15,049 bases of DNA from Pseudomonadota bacterium (GTDB lineage: Bacteria; Desulfobacterota; BSN033; WVXP01; G020346125). The first letter of the stretch is position 1. Each line of letters starts with the position of its first letter. A model generated the notes under the pieces. It did not search any database. It saw nothing but the letters and a program-made list of their open reading frames with translations, and had not been told where the DNA came from. The stretch spans positions 1 through 15,049 of the forward strand of contig DAOVGJ010000021.1 in NCBI GenBank assembly GCA_030672465.1, given 5' to 3'. Positions 5,639-11,676 of this stretch are shown one piece after another. The translations under genes and the position numbers were made by a program.

Positions 5639-7558
5639 CTAACGACTTTTTGCGTCCTCATTGAGCAGGTCATCCACCCATTGCAGGCCTAGCTCCATGA
5701 GCTTACCCCGATGGGGTCTTCCCGTCTCCGGATCGCAGCCGATGATTTCGTAGAGCAGTTCTACCGCACGTTCGAAATCACCCTGCTCAAAGATCTTCTT
5801 GCCGGACTCGGGCCCATCTGGTTTGGGATCGAAGAGCCGCCGCGGTAACTTATCATCTTTGATGCTAAATCCCTCGCGGCTGTTGAAGGCCCTGGCCACC
5901 ATGGTGCCACGCTCAGCCGCCTTCATCAACTCGAAGAGGCTCGCATTCCAACCGGTGACTGCCCTTAGGCACTGGACCATCATATCCAGGGTCATTACGC
6001 CCCGGGGCGCGTAGCCGAATACGCACAACCCCAGGGCATCCATCATCTTCCACAGCGTGTCCAGCAACACGTAGGTCCTTACCTTCTCCGTAGTGATATC
6101 GGTGGAATGCATGGGCTTGTAAATTCCCAAAGGCTTGACCGATTGGAAGGTGAAGGCGTTCTCATCGACGAAGTAAGGGTCGTGAGGGGCGTTCATGTGA
6201 TCGGCCCCGTAGGTGCTGATGGCATACCCGATACCAACTCCCACCTTTACCCGGGGGTCGTGCATGGGGAGCTCCTGGCCCTTGACCGTGAGGTGATACG
6301 GCTCATCCACAACCCCCCACCTTTGGGCTAACCGGGCAGCTCCTTCAGCCAGGAGATCGCCAAAGCCCTCCCTTCGAGCGATCATCTCCAACAGTCGGAT
6401 CATCAAGTCCGCGTCTCCGAAGCGGAGCTCCAGTCCGTCGGTATCCGCCTTCGTTATGATCCCCTTCTCAAAACACTCGCACGCGAAGGCGATGGTCATC
6501 CCAGCGGATATCGTATCCATGCAATATCGACTACAGATCTCATTGCCCTTAGCGATTGCCTTCAGGTCCACGATATTCAGATTGGTTCCCAGGGCAGCCA
6601 TGGTCTCGTATTCCGGCCCACCGTAGCGCGGATCGACGCCGTACTTGGGATCCTCCAGGACAATACCACGCTTGCAGCGAATGGGACAGGCATAGCATCC
6701 CTTCCTCTTGTCCAAGAGCACCTCGTTGTAGGTGTCCCCGCTAACGGGAGTGGCATCGTCAAGGCTGCTTCGACGGAAGTTGTCAACGGGCAAGGCTCCG
6801 CCTGCCGACAGGACCCCACAGAAGGCCGTGGTTCCGTAGACGAAAAGGGCGTTGCCCAGGGGATTGTCCTTGAAGGTTTTGCCATAGTTCGCCGCGGTCT
6901 TACGGAGGAACTCGGGATCGGAGAAGGGGATTTTCTCCGTCCCCAACGCCGCCACGGCCCGAACGTTTTTGGAACCCATCAGGGCTCCAAACCCGTTTCG
7001 CCCGTTGTAATGGCCCAGGTTGTTGGTGATATTTGCAAAACGCACCCGATTCATCCCGGCCAAACCCGTCTGGGCAACCCGGATCTTGCTGCTCCCCATC
7101 TCCTTGCGGATGGCATCCTCAACCTCGCGGGCTCCCTGGTCTACCAGGTGAGAGGCGTCTCTGATCTCGGCCTTTCCCCCGGTAACCCACAGGTAGACGG
7201 GCTTGTCAGCCCTGCCCCGGAATACGATGGCGTCGAATCCGGCCATTTTGAGCTCCGGGCCGAAGAAACCGGCCGCCTCCGATTCACCTGCTGCTCCCGT
7301 AAGCGGCGATTTCCCCACGGCGGAGAACCGGCAAGATGCCGCCAGAGGAGAGCCCGTCATCACCCCCGTGGCCAGGATTAACATATTCTCCGGCGAAAAG
7401 GCGTCAATACGGGAAGGAACTTCTTTAAGCAAATAGTGATAGCCAATTCCTCTACCACCCAAGTAGGTGCGATAAAAGGAATCGTCCTTCTCCTCCACCT
7501 CTATCTTTCGATTGTTCAGATCGACATGCAGGATCTTGCCTCGATACCCATATCCCAT
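5639..7558 (-). CDS. Aldehyde:ferredoxin oxidoreductase family protein (AOR-2)
   Basis: A second full-length AOR, 639 residues from the chosen start. [4Fe-4S] ligands are C288, C291, C295 (CYACPIRC, nearly the archaeal motif) and C512 (DALGLC). The N-terminal loop GGRGIGY, CRFSAVGKSPLTG (76-88), GPEYET (E316) and GADHM (H454) are intact. One pterin motif is canonical (D507-ALGLC); the other reads S343-RYCMD. A longer frame begins at 7603, but AGGAGG eight bases before the ATG at 7558, no ribosome site before 7603, and alignment of MGYGYRGKIL with AOR-1 all favour 7558. It is a clear paralog of AOR-1 but closer to the archaeal reference, so the two probably differ in substrate or direction. 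No ferredoxin-like AOR subunit gene is adjacent. Substrate is unknown. Confidence 0.94.
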   Translation of the reverse strand: MGYGYRGKILHVDLNNRKIEVEEKDDSFYRTYLGGRGIGYHYLLKEVPSRIDAFSPENMLILATGVMTGSPLAASCRFSAVGKSPLTGAAGESEAAGFFGPELKMAGFDAIVFRGRADKPVYLWVTGGKAEIRDASHLVDQGAREVEDAIRKEMGSSKIRVAQTGLAGMNRVRFANITNNLGHYNGRNGFGALMGSKNVRAVAALGTEKIPFSDPEFLRKTAANYGKTFKDNPLGNALFVYGTTAFCGVLSAGGALPVDNFRRSSLDDATPVSGDTYNEVLLDKRKGCYACPIRCKRGIVLEDPKYGVDPRYGGPEYETMAALGTNLNIVDLKAIAKGNEICSRYCMDTISAGMTIAFACECFEKGIITKADTDGLELRFGDADLMIRLLEMIARREGFGDLLAEGAARLAQRWGVVDEPYHLTVKGQELPMHDPRVKVGVGIGYAISTYGADHMNAPHDPYFVDENAFTFQSVKPLGIYKPMHSTDITTEKVRTYVLLDTLWKMMDALGLCVFGYAPRGVMTLDMMVQCLRAVTGWNASLFELMKAAERGTMVARAFNSREGFSIKDDKLPRRLFDPKPDGPESGKKIFEQGDFERAVELLYEIIGCDPETGRPHRGKLMELGLQWVDDLLNEDAKSR

Positions 7559-7645
7559 GGCGAATTCCTCCTCATGATATTCCTCCAATTTACCTAATCC
7601 CATGAGGAAAATTCAATGATTAGTTATCGGGATATTTCCTGATCT

Positions 7646-7674
7646 TTGTTGACGGTATTTTTGTAACTTGTTGA
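7646..7674. promoter_or_regulatory. Tandem TTGTTGA sites upstream of AOR-2
   Basis: TTGTTGA occurs at 7646-7652 and 7668-7674, exactly 22 bases apart, so both would face the same side of the helix. On the AOR-2 strand this reads TCAACAA-N15-TCAACAA, 88-116 bases upstream of its start. A binding site for an activator or repressor of AOR-2 is inference. Confidence 0.3.
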
Positions 7675-7700
7675 TTTTAGAGCAACTCAGGGATTTTACC

Positions 7701-7840
7701 CCAACTGGAACATCCCAACTGGAAGACTGGAATAATGGAATACTGGAATGATGGGATAAGAAAAAAGATAAAAAATCTTTTATTTCCGATTTTGATACCC
7801 ATTATTCCACTCTTCCAACAACCCATCATTCCAATTCTCC
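7701..7840. repeat. GGAAT-type imperfect inverted repeat
   Basis: The left half is built from short units around CTGGAA and GGAATRATGG; the right half carries their complements. GGAAGACTGGAATAATGG (7721-7738) matches the complement of 7799-7816 at 17 of 18 bases, and GGAATGATGGG (7745-7755) is the perfect complement of 7822-7832. The order is A-B-A'-B', so several alternative stems are possible. The A/T-rich centre has its own hairpin, AAAAGAT (7763-7769) and ATCTTTT (7775-7781). It looks like a dispersed intergenic repeat; copy number elsewhere cannot be judged here. Confidence 0.6.
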
Positions 7841-7887
7841 AAAAGATTACTCTCATGGACAACGGTGTTCCCTTGAAACTGAGGAAA

Positions 7888-7907
7888 CTCCAGTTAATTA
7901 TCTGGAG
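7888..7907. repeat. Short hairpin in the AOR-2/PilZ intergenic region
   Basis: CTCCAG (7888-7893) and CTGGAG (7902-7907) enclose an 8-base AT loop. No T-tract follows. The rest of 7841-8080 shows no gene or recognisable site. Confidence 0.35.
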
Positions 7908-8080
7908 GCTTCTGACCTTCAGGCTACGTTGTTCATCACTTGAGCCAAACCAACAGGGCGAGCTCTCCGATTCGCGTACGGCCATCCTCGCTTCGCATCA
8001 TAAATCGCCAATTAATCCGGAAAATGCCAAAAATTTTCAGCTAATGAAGCCTTTCTCAGGATATTTCCGAATAATCAACA

Positions 8081-8108
8081 TTGCAATTGAAAAGCATTAT
8101 ATTATGAT
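8081..8108 (+). promoter_or_regulatory. Possible promoter of the PilZ remnant
   Basis: TTGCAA (8081-8086) and TATGAT (8103-8108) are 16 bases apart in AT-rich DNA, about 130 bases before the PilZ start. Moderate match only. Confidence 0.3.
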
Positions 8109-8238
8109 AAGCTCACCTTCTATTTTTGATAAAACCAGACCATCCCTGCGGGTGAATAATTTCCTTCGTGTACATGAGGGAAAGGGAGGAAGAGGCACGA
8201 TTTCGGGGATAAACAGCTCGCATCGAAGGGAATGGGTA

Positions 8239-8543
8239 ATGGAAGAAGAAAAAAGGAATTCTGAGAGGACGACCTTTGAAATCCCGGTTACATTCGAGAT
8301 CGGCAAGAATACCTTTTCCGGGACAACGGCCAATCTATGCGATGACGGTATGATGATCGAGTCATCCCTGGCGTATGGGAATGTCCGGTAGAGGTTAATT
8401 ATTCCATTAAGAGCAAGCCATTTTCGAGGCCCGGAAAGATAAGGCACTACCATTTGGATTTTTCAGGAGGTAAATCAGCTTGCCGTTTTTCCTTTGGGGT
8501 ATGGATTCCAAAGTTGAAGATGAGATACGAGAGGGGACTTTGA
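8239..8543 (+). pseudogene. Frameshifted PilZ-domain protein
   Basis: PilZ domains bind cyclic di-GMP and control motility or surface behaviour. The first frame (8239-8391, 50 residues) has the N-terminal hallmark RNSER (RxxxR, residues 6-10), a beta-strand stretch EIPVTFEIG, and NLCDDG (32-37), which fits the second motif [D/N]xSxxG with Ser replaced by Cys. It stops at TAG 8389-8391. Reading continues in the -1 frame from 8391 for 50 codons to TGA at 8541-8543, with EVNYSIKSKPF and FSFGVWIPKL, plausible for the C-terminal half of such a protein. The join appears to lack roughly a dozen linker residues, suggesting a small out-of-frame deletion. AAGGGA precedes the start. The N-terminal half is recognised with moderate confidence; the second half is inferred. 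A sequencing error is the alternative. Confidence 0.6.
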
Positions 8544-8840
8544 GTATGGCCGAACCACCCAACCCAGAAAAAATCCTCGCCATTCGGCTGATAGCCATCT
8601 TCACAAAACCCTCCTTTAACCTCTCCTCCTTTTTTGGTGGCCTGGGTGTACTTGACAAATCATTGCCACTCTGATTTTTAATCATATTCATAGGGACCTT
8701 GTCGGATCATCTACCCGCTAATCATGAGCTGATATGTTTACATGGAGTATTCGGTTGCTACACGGAGCTCGCTAGCCAAATAAACAATCATCTCATTATG
8801 GTGAGAGGTTAAAAGAGAACGACTCTTTGGAGAGGTCAGC
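8544..8840. other. Intergenic, nothing recognised
   Basis: Between the PilZ remnant and the HAD gene there is no frame with a convincing start or family match, and no clear promoter or terminator. The Shine-Dalgarno of the downstream gene lies at its right end. Confidence 0.4.
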
Positions 8841-9614
8841 ATGGACAAGGAACAAAGGGCAAAACATTACCTCATCGACATGGACGGAGTGATATATCGA
8901 GGGAGGAATATGATTCCCGGCGCAGACCGTTTTGTAGCGCACCTTGAAAAGCTGGGCCGCAAATTTCTTTTTTTAACCAATAGTTCGGATAGCACACCGG
9001 TAGATCTCCAGGGGAGGCTATCGTCCATGGGTATTCATGTTGATGTGGAATGTTTTTATACATCGGCTTTGGCAACGGCAGCGTTTCTCCACGCCCAAAA
9101 ACCGGAGGGAAAAGCCTTTATCATAGGAGAGCGAGGGTTGAACGAAGCCCTTTTCGAGGTTGGGTATACCATTACCGAAAAGGACCCGGACTATGTCATT
9201 CTCGGGGAAACGAAGAATTACGACTTTTACCAAATCGCAACCGCAATCCGTTTAATCGACGGAGGGGTGCCTTTTATTGCGACCAATCCGGACGTTACGG
9301 GTCCCTTTGATGGGGGAATTATACCGGCCTGTGGCTCCTTTGCCGCCTTGATAGAAAAGGCAACGGGCAGGACCCCTTATTTCATCGGAAAACCAAACCC
9401 CCTCATCATGCGCAAGGCCCTAAGAACGTTGGATGTCCACTCAACAGAGACGGCTATTATTGGAGACCGGATGAATACGGATATCGTAGCCGGTATAGAA
9501 AGTGGGATGGAGACTATTCTGGTACTGAGCGGAGTTACCCATCAAGAGGATCTCATCAAATATCCCTACAGACCCGATTTTATATTCAATTCCATCGCTG
9601 ATATTGAGCCCTGA
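8841..9614 (+). CDS. HAD superfamily subclass IIA phosphatase (NagD/AraL/PGP-like)
   Basis: A 257-residue soluble HAD-IIA hydrolase that removes phosphate from a small phosphorylated metabolite. Motif I is DMDGV (13-17) with nucleophile D13 and acid/base D15; motif II is LTNSS (45-49); motif III Lys is K184 in IGKPNP; motif IV is GDRMNTD (208-214). The C2-type cap lies between about residues 70 and 180, as expected for subclass IIA, and the length is typical. GGAGAGG five bases before the ATG fixes the start. It stands alone between a PilZ remnant and an opposite-strand regulator, so context gives no clue to substrate. NagD (nucleotide), phosphoglycolate or p-nitrophenyl phosphatase labels are all possible. 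Confidence 0.9.
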   Translation: MDKEQRAKHYLIDMDGVIYRGRNMIPGADRFVAHLEKLGRKFLFLTNSSDSTPVDLQGRLSSMGIHVDVECFYTSALATAAFLHAQKPEGKAFIIGERGLNEALFEVGYTITEKDPDYVILGETKNYDFYQIATAIRLIDGGVPFIATNPDVTGPFDGGIIPACGSFAALIEKATGRTPYFIGKPNPLIMRKALRTLDVHSTETAIIGDRMNTDIVAGIESGMETILVLSGVTHQEDLIKYPYRPDFIFNSIADIEP

Positions 9615-9660
9615 TCCCTATTGCGATGTCCCTTTTACCATGAGAAGCCAAATATTATTG

Positions 9661-9692
9661 TTGTGTCCATAGCCATCAACGAGAGGACACAA
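9661..9692. repeat. Perfect 8-bp inverted repeat downstream of the HAD gene
   Basis: TTGTGTCC (9661-9668) and GGACACAA (9685-9692) are separated by 16 bases. It starts 46 bases after the HAD stop and has no T-tract. Two perfect palindromes follow in the same gap: AGGAGATCTCCT (9716-9727) and AGTTGCAACT (9808-9817). The gap 9615-9871 otherwise holds no convincing gene. These could be mRNA-stabilising stems or protein sites; function unknown. Confidence 0.35.
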
Positions 9693-9871
9693 GAGCGTAA
9701 TGCTGTTGAGGGAGAAGGAGATCTCCTAAAATTGAAAACTCGGCTTGAAGCAACGGGAAGCTCCAAACCAAGTGAACCCTTACCGATAACGGAAGGGGGA
9801 ACTATTAAGTTGCAACTGACCGAGTCGCAAATTAAGCTCCCCCTCTATTTTTACAAGCCGTTTTTAAGCCT

Positions 9872-10189
9872 TTATTGTTTTCTCATGATGATACTGTCCT
9901 TCCTCTTGGACACGGTAAACCTATCTCCTTTTTTGAAACCAAGCTGGTCCACGAGCAATGGCTTGCTAAGAAGGATGGTTCCCCTTTTGCCGATGGTTAA
10001 GGGTCTTCTCTTGGGCGCTCCTTTTTTCATTTTCCTCTCCGTCATTATATCTTTTATCTTCCCGGCTTCAACCAAGGCATCATAGTACATCCTCTTCAGT
10101 GAGGCTTTCGTTTGGATGCTCAGCTCCTTCATAATTTCCTTATCAGGTACGCCCTTTTTAACCATTTCGATTATTTTCTTCTTTTCCAT
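9872..10189 (-). CDS. Small DNA-binding protein: N-terminal HTH plus C-terminal AbrB/MazE-like domain
   Basis: A 105-residue basic protein. Residues 3-43 (KKIIEMVKKGVPDKEIMKEL, then SIQTKASLKRMYYDALVEAG) look like a helix-turn-helix of the kind that recognises repeated or stepwise sites. Residues 63-104 (PLTIGKRGTILLSKPLL, LGFKKGDRF, SIIMRK) match the swapped-hairpin AbrB/SpoVT pattern (G-x-I/L-x-x-P/S-K ... LG-x-K-x-GD). AGGAGG five bases before the ATG at 10189 gives a strong start. It is a single gene, opposite in strand to its neighbours, with a candidate promoter in the long upstream gap. Transcriptional regulation is likely, possibly autoregulation. No toxin partner is adjacent, so an antitoxin role is not supported. 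Confidence 0.8.
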   Translation of the reverse strand: MEKKKIIEMVKKGVPDKEIMKELSIQTKASLKRMYYDALVEAGKIKDIMTERKMKKGAPKRRPLTIGKRGTILLSKPLLVDQLGFKKGDRFTVSKRKDSIIMRKQ

Positions 10190-10220
10190 GTCATCCTCCT
10201 GCGACTAGGTTTTGTAGGTT

Positions 10221-10249
10221 TTTATACAATATTTTTTTTCATGGAGCAA
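10221..10249 (-). promoter_or_regulatory. Possible promoter of the HTH-AbrB gene
   Basis: On the minus strand TTGCTC (10244-10249) and TATAAA (10221-10226) are 17 bases apart; the -10 box ends about 31 bases before the start codon. The -10 match is good, the -35 weak. Confidence 0.4.
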
Positions 10250-10312
10250 GAAATTTTTCATCATTAAACTGCTCCTTATGAATAATTACTATGGGGCTAA
10301 GTCCTTCGATTC

Positions 10313-10334
10313 ATAAGTTCGATGACGAACTTAT
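10313..10334. repeat. Perfect 9-bp stem-loop
   Basis: ATAAGTTCG (10313-10321) and CGAACTTAT (10326-10334) flank the 4-base loop ATGA. No T-tract follows. It sits in the long gap between the HTH-AbrB gene and the TetR operon. Confidence 0.55.
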
Positions 10335-10366
10335 TCACTCAGGACTCAGTGCTGCCCTCGGCCATA

Positions 10367-10437
10367 AGCCCTTCGGTCTGAGCAGTTCGGCCCTGAGCTC
10401 ACCGCCGAAGGGCTCAGGGTCGAAGACTCGGGCCGAA
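10367..10437. repeat. Cluster of interleaved GC-rich inverted repeats
   Basis: Three perfect inverted repeats overlap: AGCCCTTCGG (10367-10376) with CCGAAGGGCT (10405-10414); TTCGGCCC (10386-10393) with GGGCCGAA (10430-10437); and CCCTGAGC (10391-10398) with GCTCAGGG (10412-10419). They are largely mutually exclusive. The CTTCGG/CTGAGC vocabulary resembles dispersed palindromic intergenic repeats in many bacteria; that class is inferred. Confidence 0.6.
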
Positions 10438-10634
10438 TGGAGTGAGCAAATGCGTAAAGAACCTCGTTAACATACGTCACCGTGATTGCGAATCGAAGCA
10501 CTAAGTCTCATTATGGAATCATCAAGATTTTTCGCACTGGAAAGTACAAAAAATGTCTTCTCTCAATCACTTCTCAGATTGGATGGTACCTCAGGAAACA
10601 GTCCGTTCAGTAGCAACATCTCTAGGGGCTGTTA

Positions 10635-10801
10635 CCCAAATCCCCTGGAGCGGATATTAAAGAATTTTTGGTAACCATTCTTGACGAAGCGAAACGATTG
10701 CAAATCTGATGTTTGAGCCTAAAAGGCGAGTTTTAGATTTGCAGTGAAGCGAGCCTTAGAATGGTCAAAAAGTCTTTTCAGAGAGCGAAAGGGGATTTGG
10801 G
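10635..10801. mobile_element. 167-bp imperfect palindrome with 11-bp perfect ends (MITE/REP-like)
   Basis: CCCAAATCCCC (10635-10645) and GGGGATTTGGG (10791-10801) are exact complements. Nested inside, around one axis near 10722, are ACCATTCT (10674-10681) with AGAATGGT (10758-10765), TGCAAATCT (10699-10707) with AGATTTGCA (10735-10743), and GCCT (10717-10720) with AGGC (10724-10727). CAGTCCGT occurs in direct orientation on both sides (10599-10606 and 10805-10812), not flush with the left end. There is no coding frame. It could be a non-autonomous mobile element or a long folded RNA. The flanking stretches 10438-10634 and 10802-10913 show nothing else recognisable. Confidence 0.6.
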
Positions 10802-10913
10802 AAGCAGTCCGTCTAAATCTGACCTCTTCCCCCGTTGACCGAATTTTTACCGTGTGTATTCAGCCGTTGTGCTTCGCCACATGTCCCTGGAACTTAAATC
10901 ACCCAGAAACCCC

Positions 10914-10942
10914 TTGAAAAACGAGCCGATGATAATTATAAT
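10914..10942 (+). promoter_or_regulatory. Near-consensus promoter of the efflux operon
   Basis: TTGAAA (10914-10919) and a perfect TATAAT (10937-10942) are 17 bases apart, the best sigma-70-type promoter in the window. The ATG of the TetR gene follows 33 bases after the -10 box. Confidence 0.75.
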
Positions 10943-10958
10943 GTAAGTAATCACTTAC
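10943..10958. promoter_or_regulatory. Palindromic operator, probably for the TetR-family repressor
   Basis: GTAAGT-AATC-ACTTAC is a perfect inverted repeat that begins at the base after TATAAT and covers the expected transcription start. This is the classic position for autorepression by a TetR/AcrR protein, and the gene directly downstream encodes one. Binding itself is inferred. Confidence 0.7.
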
Positions 10959-10975
10959 TAAGTTGGATATGCAGC

Positions 10976-11602
10976 ATGGGAAAGGCGGCCAAGAAAAACG
11001 AGCGAATGAGCGGTGAAGAGAGGCGGAAACAGATAATCAATGCCGCCCTCACGCTGTTTGCCGAGAAAGGATTCAGCGGCACCAGAACCAGGGAAATCGC
11101 TGAGCTGGCTAACGTAAGTGAAACCCTTATCTTCCAGCATTTCAAGACCAAGGAGGATCTCTACCGCGCGGCTTTAACGGAGCTCTTCAGCCAGCATCCG
11201 GTAATGCCGGAGGTTGAGGAGAAGATGGCGGAAAAAGATGATGTTGGGGTCCTGAGAGCGTTTGCCCTGCACATCATCAAGCACGGCCGCCAAGATCGGA
11301 GGATTGTCCGGCTAGGTATTTTCAGCGCCCTCGAGGGTCCCCACTTCGGTGAGATCTTCCATCAAGGGGGAGATGCAGGGCCACCTCTCCCCCAGCTCTT
11401 GGGTCCCTATATTCAACAGAGGATCGAAGACGGGGCGTTCAAAAAGGTCAACGCCAAGATTGCGGCTCAGCTCTTCATCGAGACGGCGAATATGTACCTT
11501 GCCGACCAAGAAGCATCCATAAGCGGACCACCACTCCCATTCTCGTATGAAGAAGTGGTCGATACCCTCGTGAGGATCTTCTTGGACGGGCTCAAGACAT
11601 AA
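10976..11602 (+). CDS. TetR/AcrR-family transcriptional repressor of the efflux operon
   Basis: A 208-residue regulator. The N-terminal domain has a typical TetR helix-turn-helix at about residues 38-57 (TREIAELANVSETLIFQHF) followed by KTKEDLYRAAL; helix 1 covers RRKQIINAALTLFAEKGF. The rest is an all-helical ligand-binding domain with no family-specific signature. Such proteins repress efflux genes until a drug or metabolite binds. The gene follows a strong promoter and palindromic operator and is 74 bases ahead of the adaptor gene on the same strand, which supports one autorepressed operon. The ribosome site before ATG 10976 is weak; an alternative start is Met11. The ligand cannot be predicted. 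Confidence 0.9.
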   Translation: MGKAAKKNERMSGEERRKQIINAALTLFAEKGFSGTRTREIAELANVSETLIFQHFKTKEDLYRAALTELFSQHPVMPEVEEKMAEKDDVGVLRAFALHIIKHGRQDRRIVRLGIFSALEGPHFGEIFHQGGDAGPPLPQLLGPYIQQRIEDGAFKKVNAKIAAQLFIETANMYLADQEASISGPPLPFSYEEVVDTLVRIFLDGLKT

Positions 11603-11676
11603 GACAAACCATCCAGGAGGTAATCCCCTCGGTCAGAGCACCCTTTTTGATGCATACGCGAAGAGGAAAGCGAAAG

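Noticed and set aside
7735..8391. A 218-codon frame ending in the PilZ N-terminal half
   Set aside because: The first 168 codons cross the GGAAT repeat and other intergenic DNA with no protein-like features; only the part from 8239 is supported.
8407..8691. A minus-strand frame opposite the PilZ remnant
   Set aside because: It has an SD-like AAGGAGGG before an internal ATG, but the product shows no domain, while the opposite strand reads as a plausible PilZ C-terminal half.
9621..10085. A 154-codon plus-strand frame after the HAD gene
   Set aside because: It overlaps the HTH-AbrB gene in antisense; that gene has a strong ribosome site and recognisable domains, and this frame has neither.
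9872..10189. Antitoxin of a toxin-antitoxin pair
   Set aside because: The AbrB/MazE-like domain suggested it, but there is no toxin-sized partner gene on the same strand next to it.
10313..10801. CRISPR array or tandem repeat in the long gap
   Set aside because: The repeats are inverted, of different sequence and not regularly spaced; there are no direct repeats with unique spacers.
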